Shown here piece after piece: positions 6,344 to 14,828 of a stretch of DNA of 64,000 nucleotides. The stretch is from a virus. Under the pieces are notes generated by a model that was not told the DNA's origin, did no database searches, and worked only from the letters and a program-made list of their open reading frames with translations. A program made the position numbers and the translations under genes. The DNA lies in the IMG/VR virus record IMGVR_UViG_3300044620_001883, positions 124,001 through 188,000 of that record. One strand, given 5' to 3'. Every line of letters begins with the position of its first letter. The stretch's first letter is position 1.

Positions 6344-9049
6344 ATGTTGTCCCTGCTCGCCCCACCCATCGTCAAGTCCTCGAGTGCCCTCCCGGTTCTC
6401 GAACGGGCGGCAGGCAAGATCCAGGATGCCGTGGACCCTGCTCCGCTCGAGAAGGCCCCCGCGACGGCCCGTCCTGAATCCAAGAGGCACCGGGAGGCTT
6501 TGGTGGATGAAGCAAGGGTGCGGCACTACCAGGACCAACCTTTCAGTACATCTGCCATGCTAGGTGGTGGGCTCGGTTTGAGTGTGCCGTGGGTGCTGGC
6601 TGCCATCATGGCTCCCAAGATGTACCGGAATAATGCCGACATTGGTAGGCTGGCACAGCTCTCGGCAGCCGGTGGGCTAGTCGGGACCGGGACAGGTCTG
6701 GGTGCTGAAGCACTAGGACGCCTCTTGACCCGTGGGTTCGGTCCCAATTTCAAACCTTCGCAGTGGCACCGGGACCAGGATCCTCACCGCTGGAACAGTG
6801 CACTCCGGACTGCCCCCATCGCGGTGGCCACGCTGGGTGGTAAAGCACTGTCGACCATGTTTCGGGAGATGCACAAGGATGCCAGCAACGACCAGGATCT
6901 TCGGAGCCGTATCGCAGCTGCGTACAAGCAGGTCACAATCCCTGACCTGAAGGCCATCGAGCACGGTCAGTACCAGAAGGGTCACTTCTCCTGGAAGGGT
7001 CTCGGTATCACGATCGAGTCTGCCCCTGGTGCAGTGCGGCGTGGGGTCGATAAGGATGGGACGGAGTGGTCCGTGAAGCTCAAGAATGCCTACGGGTACA
7101 TCAAGGGCACCACCAGCGCAGAACCCGGTGACCAGATGGATGTCTTCATGGGTCCACATCCCGAGAGCGAGATCGTGTTTGTGGTGGACCAGAACAAGCA
7201 GAAGACCAAGACCTTCGATGAACACAAGTGCGTCGTAGGCTGCCGTACTGTTGCTGAAGCGAAGGAGCTGTACATCAAGAACTACTCGGAAGGCTGGACC
7301 GGCTTCCGGGACATCACACCCATGACGCTACCCCAGTTCAAGTCATGGCTAAAGAAAGGGGACATGACCAAGCCACTGGCCGGGCAGCAGTTCCAGGATT
7401 TCCACAAGCAGGCCACAAATTCGCTGGTCAACATTCTACCAAGCTCAGATATTTCCATCATGCACACTAGCCTCACACCCGCCCCCTGGACCAAGCAAGC
7501 CATCAATCTCAAGGGGGTCCTTCCTGCTCTCAAGGGCATGTTCAGCCGCACACCAGGTGCGGTCGGTGCGACTGAGGGGGCTACTGCAGCGCCGGCCGCG
7601 GAGAAGCTCCGAAGCTTCCTAGCTGGCGGAGGCAACCTGCGACCAGGGGAGTACGAGCGCGTTGCCCTGCAGCACCCGGAGCTCATGGCTGAGTTCCCTC
7701 GCATCCGTGATGCCGTGAATCTGGCTGACGTTCGGCGGATGATCGGCACTGGTCCTATTCCTGGCGCGTTTCAGGGGGGTGTTGGTAATCAGGTAGCACA
7801 GACGCTGATCGGTGGTGGAGCTGGTGCGGGGCTTGGTCTCGCTGAAAACAGTTTCACGGACATGGGACCGGACATGCAGAAGAACAACCTGATTGCCAAT
7901 ACGGCCTTAGGTCTGTTGGCAGGCAACCCAATCGCGCGGCAACGTATGCTCAAAAAGGTGTTCACGGATCCTGCTACTGGTCTCCGGAACATTGGGTACA
8001 ACCCGAAGGCCTTAATGGGTGCCAGTACAGGCCTCATCGGCAAGACATCCCTGCTGCTTGGTGGTGATAAACTGTTTGGTACTCTTGACAACCTGCGAGC
8101 CGGTACAGGCAAACTCACCAGCACCGCGACCAAGCTCGATTCCAAGATGGACAAGGCTGAGAACAGTATTGCCAAGAACTTCAAGGAGCCGTTCGAGAAG
8201 TTGGAGAATTCTTCCAAGGAGCTGGGCGGCAAGCTGATGGACTCAGGCTCTAAGTTGATTGCTGGAGGCCGCCCGTATGTTGGGGGCATTGGTGGTGCAT
8301 TCCTGGGCAATATGGTAGGCCAGTACTTCGAGGACGAGAAGCGGGTCTCTGCCGAGGAGGCCAAAAGACAGAAGCGCAATCGTATCCTGCTCACACTGCT
8401 CGGCGGCGCTGCAGGTGCAGGACTCGGATCGGCCGACCAGAACACTCTCCCGGATACGCTTCGCCGTCTCCAGGGTGGTTGGCAAACAGCAAAAGGTACG
8501 GCAGCAGATCTGTACAACAAGGTGACCAAGCAGGCCAATCTGGAGACTTCATTACCAGACGCTCTGAAACTGTTCGGCGTAAACTCCGAAGCCGCCACAC
8601 CAGATACTGTGGCGGCTCTCAAGGAACTTGCTGTACTTTCGCAAAGCTCAGATCCTAGAGCGGCTGTGCATGCAGCATGGGCTGTTCCCACAGTCGAACG
8701 TGCCGTTGCGATGCCGCTTGGCGGTGCCGCACTTGGTGGAGCCGCTGGTGGATTGATCCAGATGCTGCGCGGGCACGGTGTGCGCGATAAGAAACGTCGA
8801 CCTTCTGTTGGTGCTGGAGTTGGTTGGGGTGGGGTAGCAGGTGGGTTGCTTGGTGTCCTGGCTGCCGCCGACGCACCACGCCAGGGCTGGAATGCTTCCC
8901 CAATGGGGCGTGCCATTGGCACCGTGCCGCTATCAGATGGTTTGAGGACCTACTGGCGGATGCTGAGCGGTAACGGTGCCGACACCGCCATCGAAGATGC
9001 TTTGAACGCCGCTGCGATCAATAAATGGATACCGAAACTGGCGCCATGA
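6344..9049 (+). CDS. Large virion-type protein with inorganic pyrophosphatase-like domain, 901 aa
   Basis: Residues 1-65 are polar. Residues 72-130 hold a glycine-zipper hydrophobic region. Residues about 208-338 match the InPase-like domain found in phage polyproteins: KGHFSWKGL, VRRGVDKDG, YGYIKGT (from 250), then GDQMDVFMGPHP with acidic residues D263 and D266, and FDEHK. The rest alternates glycine-zipper segments with coiled-coil-like stretches; the C-terminus has two more Gly/Ala zippers. Residues 376-386 carry a SLTPAPWTKQA motif shared with the protein starting at 11056. Probably an internal or ejected virion protein; pyrophosphatase activity is untested. ATGA overlap with the next gene. 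Confidence 0.75.
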   Translation: MLSLLAPPIVKSSSALPVLERAAGKIQDAVDPAPLEKAPATARPESKRHREALVDEARVRHYQDQPFSTSAMLGGGLGLSVPWVLAAIMAPKMYRNNADIGRLAQLSAAGGLVGTGTGLGAEALGRLLTRGFGPNFKPSQWHRDQDPHRWNSALRTAPIAVATLGGKALSTMFREMHKDASNDQDLRSRIAAAYKQVTIPDLKAIEHGQYQKGHFSWKGLGITIESAPGAVRRGVDKDGTEWSVKLKNAYGYIKGTTSAEPGDQMDVFMGPHPESEIVFVVDQNKQKTKTFDEHKCVVGCRTVAEAKELYIKNYSEGWTGFRDITPMTLPQFKSWLKKGDMTKPLAGQQFQDFHKQATNSLVNILPSSDISIMHTSLTPAPWTKQAINLKGVLPALKGMFSRTPGAVGATEGATAAPAAEKLRSFLAGGGNLRPGEYERVALQHPELMAEFPRIRDAVNLADVRRMIGTGPIPGAFQGGVGNQVAQTLIGGGAGAGLGLAENSFTDMGPDMQKNNLIANTALGLLAGNPIARQRMLKKVFTDPATGLRNIGYNPKALMGASTGLIGKTSLLLGGDKLFGTLDNLRAGTGKLTSTATKLDSKMDKAENSIAKNFKEPFEKLENSSKELGGKLMDSGSKLIAGGRPYVGGIGGAFLGNMVGQYFEDEKRVSAEEAKRQKRNRILLTLLGGAAGAGLGSADQNTLPDTLRRLQGGWQTAKGTAADLYNKVTKQANLETSLPDALKLFGVNSEAATPDTVAALKELAVLSQSSDPRAAVHAAWAVPTVERAVAMPLGGAALGGAAGGLIQMLRGHGVRDKKRRPSVGAGVGWGGVAGGLLGVLAAADAPRQGWNASPMGRAIGTVPLSDGLRTYWRMLSGNGADTAIEDALNAAAINKWIPKLAP

Positions 9050-9735
9050 GCAAAGTCTCACACATCAAGGTCTCAACAGCTCTTCTAGGTAAGGCACTAA
9101 ATGGAGTCTCGAAGGTCTTGACCCAAACAGGTAAGACGCTCCAGCAAGGCGCTCGCTTCGGGGCAGGAGTCCCGGCAGGTGAAACCTTCGCACCTTCGAT
9201 CGGTACTGCCGCGCGTCGTGTACTGAAGCTCGGTTTTAACCCGCAAGTCAAGGGTTGGTGGAACGTACCGAAGCGGATAGCACAAGGTGCGGGCGTCTAT
9301 GGTCTGGGTGCTAGTGTTGTGCAGGGTCGTGAAGCTGTCAAGGACTTGGCCCTGAATGCCAACCAATTGCTCCCACCGCATGAGAAACTTCAACCGTTGA
9401 AACAGTACACACAGGACCTGGCCGAGTCCCCAATCTGGACCACACTCAGGACAGCCATCATGGGTCTCCCCGAAACAGTTCCAGCTGGGCAGCGTGCGCT
9501 GCTCGGCAACGCTACTTACATTGCTGGTCGGAACGGGGTGGCTGACTGGTGGAACAATCTTGGTCGCGCTCCAGCGGCAACGGGCCCAGGGACTTGGCTT
9601 CGGCACGCCTATGCACCTGCTGTAGCACCTGCTGTCCAGGGTGTCCGAAGTGTACTGCCTAATATCCCACACGCGCCACCTAGCGCCTACGGGGATCTGT
9701 TCCGCTCTGCCCAGCAAGCTGTACGGGAATGGTAG
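9046..9735 (+). CDS. Virion-type protein with HIxVS motif, 229 aa
   Basis: Starts MSKVSHIKVSTALLGKALNG; residues 6-17 are one of four copies of the HIxVS[ST]xLLK motif in this block. The start at 9046 is fixed by ATGA overlap. The rest is Ala/Gly/Pro-rich with no recognised domain. Likely a partner of the 901-aa protein in the virion, inferred from the operon. Confidence 0.65.
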   Translation: MSKVSHIKVSTALLGKALNGVSKVLTQTGKTLQQGARFGAGVPAGETFAPSIGTAARRVLKLGFNPQVKGWWNVPKRIAQGAGVYGLGASVVQGREAVKDLALNANQLLPPHEKLQPLKQYTQDLAESPIWTTLRTAIMGLPETVPAGQRALLGNATYIAGRNGVADWWNNLGRAPAATGPGTWLRHAYAPAVAPAVQGVRSVLPNIPHAPPSAYGDLFRSAQQAVREW

Positions 9736-9758
9736 AGTACGATGTTGCACGCCAAACA

Positions 9759-9787
9759 TTGACCCGCTCACCATCTCTGCGTAACAG
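9759..9787 (+). promoter_or_regulatory. Possible sigma70-type promoter
   Basis: TTGACC at 9759-9764, a 17-base spacer, then TAACAG at 9782-9787, in the gap before the holin candidate. The -35 is good and the -10 weak. Confidence 0.3.
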
Positions 9788-9795
9788 TACTCATC

Positions 9796-10131
9796 ATGGA
9801 CCTACCCCCTTCTGTTCCTTCTGCTACTGATATTGATGCGCAGCATCTTGGTTACCTGGCCGTCGCAATGACGTTCGGGGCGCTCTCGGCTATGGCGGCT
9901 CTCCTGGGATCTGAGAGCCCTCTGACACCGCGCGTCGTGATGGCCTACCTACTTTCAGGCGGCCTCGCTGCTGGTGGTGTCGTATTGGTGCTTGTGGAAC
10001 AATACGGCTTCAATTATTTTCTGTGTGGGATCGGGATCTTCGCGGGCTACAAGGCCTTCGATCTCCTGGCCATGATCAGCATGGCCGTCTCCAGCTTCGT
10101 TAACAAATTCCTCTCCAAAAAAGGCCAATGA
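9796..10131 (+). CDS. Holin candidate, 111 aa
   Basis: Three hydrophobic segments (about residues 20-41, 46-70 and 75-98) and a basic tail ending KFLSKKGQ. Size, topology and the LTPRVVMAYLLSGGLAAGG segment resemble LydA-type phage holins, which form the inner-membrane lesion that releases endolysin. A short intergenic gap with a possible promoter precedes it, and it is ATGA-coupled to the PAS protein gene. A second holin candidate lies at 26650. Confidence 0.5.
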   Translation: MDLPPSVPSATDIDAQHLGYLAVAMTFGALSAMAALLGSESPLTPRVVMAYLLSGGLAAGGVVLVLVEQYGFNYFLCGIGIFAGYKAFDLLAMISMAVSSFVNKFLSKKGQ

Positions 10132-10733
10132 GCATTCTCGATCGCATGTCAAACCGCCGGCACTCCCTTGCGTCACTGCTTCACGCCACTCTGATATTTG
10201 TGGCACTGGGCGCGGCCATTCTGTTCTTCTACGAACAGCAGCGTTCAGAACATCTCGCGGCGCAGTTCAGAACTGCTGTGCGTGGGGCAGGCGCGGGACA
10301 GTGGTATTGGGACATTGAAAAAAACATCCTCAGATGGGATGACCGCATGTTCGAGTTGTTCCATTGCAGCAAGGCAGGCTGGGAGAACGTGGACGGCATT
10401 TGGGAATGGCGCGGATCTGCGACAGACGAGCCGGCCGCCAAGTTTGTCTCGACTCTGTACAAGGAGGATGTGCCGATGGTTATGGCAGCGTTACAGCGGG
10501 CGATCATGACGCGAAGCTCTTACCAGGCGGTGTTCCGGGTGGTGGGCACGGACGGCATCGTGTACTTCCTGAGAGCAGGTGGAGCGGTCTACGGGGGCGG
10601 CAGATACATGACCGGATTGTGTATACGGTTCTCTGCCGCCGACAAGCCCGGTGAGCTGGATATCAGCCACTGCTTTGAAGCGTGGCAGAACCACATGGCG
10701 CACGCGACTGAACTGGCTGGGTCGGCGCCCTGA
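10128..10733 (+). CDS. Membrane-anchored PAS-domain protein, 201 aa
   Basis: One transmembrane helix at about residues 14-35, then a PAS_3-like fold at 52-170. Visible blocks are GAGQWYWDIEKNILRWDDRMFELF (55-78, abbreviated pattern GxWxWDxxxxxLxWxxxxxELF), YKEDVPMVMAALQRAI and YQAVFRV with RYMTGLCIRF. These are the usual PAS beginning, helix and closing strands. No kinase, cyclase or DNA-binding output domain follows, so it may act by protein contact or as a bare sensor. ATGA-coupled to the holin candidate. Confidence 0.7.
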   Translation: MSILDRMSNRRHSLASLLHATLIFVALGAAILFFYEQQRSEHLAAQFRTAVRGAGAGQWYWDIEKNILRWDDRMFELFHCSKAGWENVDGIWEWRGSATDEPAAKFVSTLYKEDVPMVMAALQRAIMTRSSYQAVFRVVGTDGIVYFLRAGGAVYGGGRYMTGLCIRFSAADKPGELDISHCFEAWQNHMAHATELAGSAP

Positions 10734-10758
10734 ATTCTGGTTGCGCACACAGGGAGGC

Positions 10759-11049
10759 ATGGTGACCCTATCCAACATGGAAGCCAGCCAATCACCCACA
10801 TCTCCTGCGATGCACCGCATACCAGTCGGTGGGGCTGAACCTTTCCACTGGGCCCATGGTGGGTGCTGGTGCTTTCCGCTACAGCATTACTGTGAGGAAG
10901 CGCAGGCCACCTACATGCTCCACAACGCGCAGGATTGTCGGGAGGCATTTGAACGGCAGGGGCTCGATGATCCAACCAGACCCTGGGTTGCTGTCCTGGG
11001 TTATGTGGGAACTCCGGTTGACGTACCCAGCACAGTAATGGCAACGTAG
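10759..11049 (+). CDS. Hypothetical protein, 96 aa
   Basis: ATG at 10759 preceded by GGGAGG at suitable spacing, one of the few clear ribosome sites here. Cys/His/Trp-rich middle (HWAHGGCWC...HYC) suggests a metal site. Function unknown. Confidence 0.55.
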   Translation: MVTLSNMEASQSPTSPAMHRIPVGGAEPFHWAHGGCWCFPLQHYCEEAQATYMLHNAQDCREAFERQGLDDPTRPWVAVLGYVGTPVDVPSTVMAT

Positions 11050-11055
11050 TCGCAT

Positions 11056-12123
11056 ATGAGTCTAGCCCCCTGGTTCCACAAACAAGCTGGCGTTGGTGAG
11101 AGTGCCTTCAAGGCCCCCACTGCGGCGGCAGCCCCAGCGGCTTCAAATCCAGCGACGGCGCCGACGACACCAGCGGCGACACCGGGTGCAAGTAAACCCC
11201 CAGCAGCGACTCCTTTGGGTTCGGCTCCACCTCCGGCACCACAGGCTCCTTTGGGTGCGTTGCCCCCTTTACCCCCTCCCCCATTAGGTGCTGGTGCTCC
11301 ACTTCCTGACCCGTGGGGCGGTGGAACTCCAACCAGCACACCACCGCCGGCGGCACCTGTGGGTTCACTCCCGCCGTCAACCCTGGGAGCTGGAGACTCT
11401 GGAGGTACACCGTCACCTTCATATCCTGCTGCTTTGGGCGACCCAACCAAGACCACAATGCCGCCACCAGCCCCCGCCTTGGGGGGTGACACCTCATCTG
11501 TCCCGCCTGCCGCATCTCCTCCGGCTCCGGGTGGAACACCTCCACCCTCCCAGGTTCCTTCTGGTCACGAGTTTTCCACGATACCGGGCGCCCCAGGACC
11601 GGACGCCAAAACGGCATTTCCAGCAGACAGCCCGGAAGGGATCGCGGAACGAACTCGGCCTGGTGTCCTGCAGGATCGCGGCCTCGTCGCAGGTCCAACA
11701 GCTCCCCAGCAGATGGACCAACAACAGATGGACAACGCTGTTGGGAATTTGACAGCCGGAACTGGCTTCAACGGCAGTGCTACTTCCATGAAACCCGAGG
11801 ACGTGATGGCGCGCGCTACTGCCATCAATGACAAGTACCGGAAAGACAACCCAACGTTTGCAGCAGCCAACCCACATCCGGACGACCCGCGCAACAAGGT
11901 GGCCCACATCCAGGTCAGCACCCATATTCTCAAACGTGCGGCAGCAGTACCTTCCGTGGCTGCCGTGTCCTCCACCAAGCCTCCCGTGGGGCCGGTGATC
12001 CTGAACCCGAAGTTCCTGAGGGCTCTGCCCAAGCAGGCTCCAGCCAAACCCCCGGCGAAGCCAGCCAAGGATCCTGAACCCAAACCGGTTCCTGGTGCGG
12101 TCAAGAAAGCAGCTTGGTATTGA
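11056..12123 (+). CDS. Proline/alanine-rich virion-type protein with HIxVS motif, 355 aa
   Basis: Begins MSLAPWFHKQA, a motif also seen in the 901-aa protein. Residues about 15-180 are low-complexity Pro/Ala/Gly/Thr with recurring APLG/PPP units, probably an extended linker. Residues 284-295 are HIQVSTHILKRA, one of four copies of a shared motif. The tail is Lys/Pro/Ala-rich. No enzyme domain seen. Likely an internal or flexible virion protein; the long minus-strand open frame opposite is its shadow. Confidence 0.65.
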   Translation: MSLAPWFHKQAGVGESAFKAPTAAAAPAASNPATAPTTPAATPGASKPPAATPLGSAPPPAPQAPLGALPPLPPPPLGAGAPLPDPWGGGTPTSTPPPAAPVGSLPPSTLGAGDSGGTPSPSYPAALGDPTKTTMPPPAPALGGDTSSVPPAASPPAPGGTPPPSQVPSGHEFSTIPGAPGPDAKTAFPADSPEGIAERTRPGVLQDRGLVAGPTAPQQMDQQQMDNAVGNLTAGTGFNGSATSMKPEDVMARATAINDKYRKDNPTFAAANPHPDDPRNKVAHIQVSTHILKRAAAVPSVAAVSSTKPPVGPVILNPKFLRALPKQAPAKPPAKPAKDPEPKPVPGAVKKAAWY

Positions 12124-12153
12124 CTAGTACTCGCAGGGCCGGGACATTCCAGT

Positions 12154-12474
12154 ATGCCTGACGCCTCCAAACCTCCCAGCTGGATTGCCATGATCGGTGG
12201 CACGGTCATGGGGTTGTTAACCGGCAGCCTGACCATGTACACGTGGTTGGAGCACCGTATCGAGAGTAGGGTCGAAGCAAAGGTCATGATCGAAGTCAGG
12301 ATCTCGGCTATTGAGGCTGCCCTGAAGACCAACAAGGATGCAGCCTGGCTCGCGGATGAGAACCTCGTGAAGCGACTCGATATCCAGCAGGAGCGAATTA
12401 CACAACTGGTCAGCAAGATCGATGGACTGCACGTGACCGTCACACCAAGCGCAAGTTCAACTACACCCCCATGA
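12154..12474 (+). CDS. Membrane protein with coiled coil, 106 aa
   Basis: A transmembrane helix at about residues 8-30 is followed by a long charged helix with heptads (40-92) and a Ser/Thr/Pro tail. This layout fits XhlA-like lysis proteins or i-spanins; no family match is certain. ATGA overlap with the metallopeptidase-like gene. Confidence 0.55.
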   Translation: MPDASKPPSWIAMIGGTVMGLLTGSLTMYTWLEHRIESRVEAKVMIEVRISAIEAALKTNKDAAWLADENLVKRLDIQQERITQLVSKIDGLHVTVTPSASSTTPP

Positions 12475-13088
12475 TGTACAAACAGGCAGGACCAGTACAG
12501 TTGCTTGGCAAGTTGCTTGGGCGTGCAGCGCCTGCCGCGAAGGGGTTGGGGTCCTTCGAACGCTACCCTGCCTTGATGGCTGCGCGCCGCAAGACGATCG
12601 TGATCCCCAATGCTCGCGCCAGCTCGTTTCCAGGTCCTGACACTTGGGGCCAGTACCGTCCCAAGGATGACCTACTGCTAGTGCGCGGTGGGCTTTCGCC
12701 GACTGTAGCACGACAATCACTGCGGCACGAGCTTACCCACATGGCCCAAATCAAGGCACCACACACCTGGCTGGACAGAACTGTGCAGGCCGGCATATCT
12801 CAGCCGGGTAATAGCTTCAAGTCAGGCCTACGCAGCATCCTGGCTGAGTTCGGTGCCCGCACTGGAGAGACCAAAGGCCTGATGGCTCCTGTCAGAGGAG
12901 CATTGAAGTTGTGGGAGACCGCACCGTCCTATGCACGAGACTTCAAACGGTTGGGTGCCCGCGCGGCGGCCCTGCCGTACCAACTCCTGACTGCAGCCCC
13001 TATTGTCGGCGGACTGGCAACGGCAGGTGGTTTGGGTCTAAAGCTCAAGAGCCTGACGGACCAGCTCAACCAACCTAAGACACGATGA
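12471..13088 (+). CDS. Zincin-like metallopeptidase, 205 aa
   Basis: Contains RHELTHMAQ with the HExxH zinc motif at 86-90, and a downstream E126 in ILAEFGAR that could be the third ligand, as in gluzincins. Starts MMYKQAG, echoing the KQA motifs of neighbouring virion proteins. The C-terminus has a glycine-rich hydrophobic helix (about 168-192). Possibly a virion-borne protease that processes a host or phage protein, or degrades a barrier on entry. Substrate unknown. Confidence 0.6.
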   Translation: MMYKQAGPVQLLGKLLGRAAPAAKGLGSFERYPALMAARRKTIVIPNARASSFPGPDTWGQYRPKDDLLLVRGGLSPTVARQSLRHELTHMAQIKAPHTWLDRTVQAGISQPGNSFKSGLRSILAEFGARTGETKGLMAPVRGALKLWETAPSYARDFKRLGARAAALPYQLLTAAPIVGGLATAGGLGLKLKSLTDQLNQPKTR

Positions 13089-13163
13089 AGCCAGAGGCAA
13101 AAACACTTCCGCACGGTTTCTGACAAAACTTGCAGAGTGTCCCGCTTGTTGCGACAGTTGAGG

Positions 13164-13781
13164 ATGGCAACGCCGTTTCAACTTCTCTCTCACGTCAAAC
13201 GCGCAGGCGCGACCCCTCCCCCACCGGAAGGTAAACAGTACGACCTGCCCGTTCCGATCCCTCCAACATCCAAGACGGACAAAACCGTAGCAGCCTTGCC
13301 GCCTGGTAAGCAGTACGCGTTGCCGGTTCCGCCAACCCCGCAAGCCCCTACGCTTGCATCACCCATCCTGACACGCTCAGGACAACCAGCTCCGGCAGGT
13401 TGGGCACCTCCCAAACAGGAACTCCCACCCGTGCCGGTTCCTGCGGAGGTGCGGCAGGGTCTACCATCATTCGGGCAGTGGTTACAGTCGCGCGCGGTCG
13501 ATCTGTCAACAATGTTGGTCCCGTACCAAGCGCAGATCAATCAGGTCTTCGGACACAAGCAAGCTTCCCACATCCGCGTCAGCTCGTACTTGCTCAAGCG
13601 CGCGACCCTCGGAGCAGCAAAGTCCGTAGCTGGACAGCAGCCGGGACTCGGAGGGCATTTGAAGCAAGCGCCTAAGATGTTCCAACCACCCGCTGCACCG
13701 ACCGCTGTGCAGCCGACCCAGCCAACAGCGCCTGACTTCAAGATCAAAGCTCCTGCCGGGATCGCGGCAGCACGAGGCTAA
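13164..13781 (+). CDS. Proline-rich virion-type protein with HIxVS motif, 205 aa
   Basis: Two tandem GKQYxLPVP units (about residues 21-65) sit in a Pro-rich first half. HIRVSSYLLKRA lies at residues 136-147 (counting from the ATG), preceded by KQAS. ATG at 13164 was chosen; an upstream GTG at 13137 is possible. Same style as the 355-aa protein two genes upstream, so probably a paralogous or partner internal virion protein. Function unknown. Confidence 0.6.
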   Translation: MATPFQLLSHVKRAGATPPPPEGKQYDLPVPIPPTSKTDKTVAALPPGKQYALPVPPTPQAPTLASPILTRSGQPAPAGWAPPKQELPPVPVPAEVRQGLPSFGQWLQSRAVDLSTMLVPYQAQINQVFGHKQASHIRVSSYLLKRATLGAAKSVAGQQPGLGGHLKQAPKMFQPPAAPTAVQPTQPTAPDFKIKAPAGIAAARG

Positions 13782-13784
13782 TTT

Positions 13785-14792
13785 ATGAAACCGACGCACA
13801 TCCAAGTCAGTTCATACATGGTGAAGCAGGGATTGGCTAGGTGGCGTACTGCAAAGGCGTTGGCGGCTTTCATGCGCCGCCCACCAACACCGGCAATAAC
13901 GTCTAATATACATCCACCCAAGTGGGGAGATCCGACCCGCCTGACTCAGCTGCAAATAGCCAAGTCACATATGAGCTCGAACCCTTACGCACCAGCGCAA
14001 GAGATGTCAGGGCTGCTGAAGCAGGTAAACAAATTGGACGACGTGACACCGCTAGAGACACTCGGCGCAAACATGCTTCAGAATAAGCAAACTCCGGGTT
14101 CACTGTTTCGTGGAATGAGAACCTTAACTCCCAACATTGAAGCAGGTAGCTGGGTCCATGGAACTCCGTCCCCTGCTCTGGCCGCCAAGTACGGACCGAA
14201 TCGTTCAGCTCCCGCGTTGGTTGCTGAATACCAGGCAAGCCCACTTAATCGCTACAGCGCTGACTTTTTACAGGACATGGACGTCACCAAGCAAATGGGG
14301 CGTACTTGGGACAGTGTTGTTTCCGCGCTGCGTCAACCACCGAATTTGCGTGGCGATGCATTCGGCTTAGCCCGCACGAACAAGAATTTATGGGCGCGCC
14401 ACCAACTCAAGCTAGCTGACCCAAGAGAGTTGGTGACCGGCAAGGGACTGGAGCCGGCTGACAGCTGGGTACCTTGGTATGAGACCAAACTACAATCGGG
14501 TATCAACAATTTCCGCAATTGGGCATTTGTACATGACGGTAAACTGCTTCGCGTACCGGCAAATAAACAATGGCAGCACATACTGCGTAATATCACGTCC
14601 CCTGTGTACAAGGGATCGTGGGCCTCACGTATCCCGCAGGGGATGGAGCAGTTTATGGGGCGGCAGGGTTTTGAGTCAAGATTAGGTAGTGAATGGTTTA
14701 GAATTCAGGAGTACTTGCGTGGTGGGGTGGAAAAATTGAAACAGTTGTTACCCGCCCGTACGCCCCATGGCGCTGCTGCTCCCATGAAGTAA
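13785..14792 (+). CDS. Virion-type protein with HIxVS motif, possible ADP-ribosyltransferase fold, 335 aa
   Basis: Residues 5-16 are HIQVSSYMVKQG, again the shared motif, at the very N-terminus. Residues 107-137 (SLFRGM, then GSWVHGTPSPALAAKYG) recall the R...S/T segments of ADP-ribosyltransferase-like folds (LxRG; then T-S/P-A-xYG), but no clear ExE is visible. Codon use looks more A/T-rich than its neighbours, suggesting separate acquisition. It directly precedes the RNA polymerase gene. Confidence 0.5.
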   Translation: MKPTHIQVSSYMVKQGLARWRTAKALAAFMRRPPTPAITSNIHPPKWGDPTRLTQLQIAKSHMSSNPYAPAQEMSGLLKQVNKLDDVTPLETLGANMLQNKQTPGSLFRGMRTLTPNIEAGSWVHGTPSPALAAKYGPNRSAPALVAEYQASPLNRYSADFLQDMDVTKQMGRTWDSVVSALRQPPNLRGDAFGLARTNKNLWARHQLKLADPRELVTGKGLEPADSWVPWYETKLQSGINNFRNWAFVHDGKLLRVPANKQWQHILRNITSPVYKGSWASRIPQGMEQFMGRQGFESRLGSEWFRIQEYLRGGVEKLKQLLPARTPHGAAAPMK

Positions 14793-14828
14793 ACTTGCTC
14801 CCCGGTCACGTCCATGCCACACTAGGGT

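Noticed and set aside
7789-8922. Long minus-strand open frame opposite the 901-aa gene
   Set aside because: Shadow of a GC-rich Gly/Ala coding region; no start context and conflicts with the clear + strand gene.
11001-11492. Gly-rich minus-strand frame opposite the Pro-rich gene
   Set aside because: Antisense of Pro codons gives Gly; not an independent gene.
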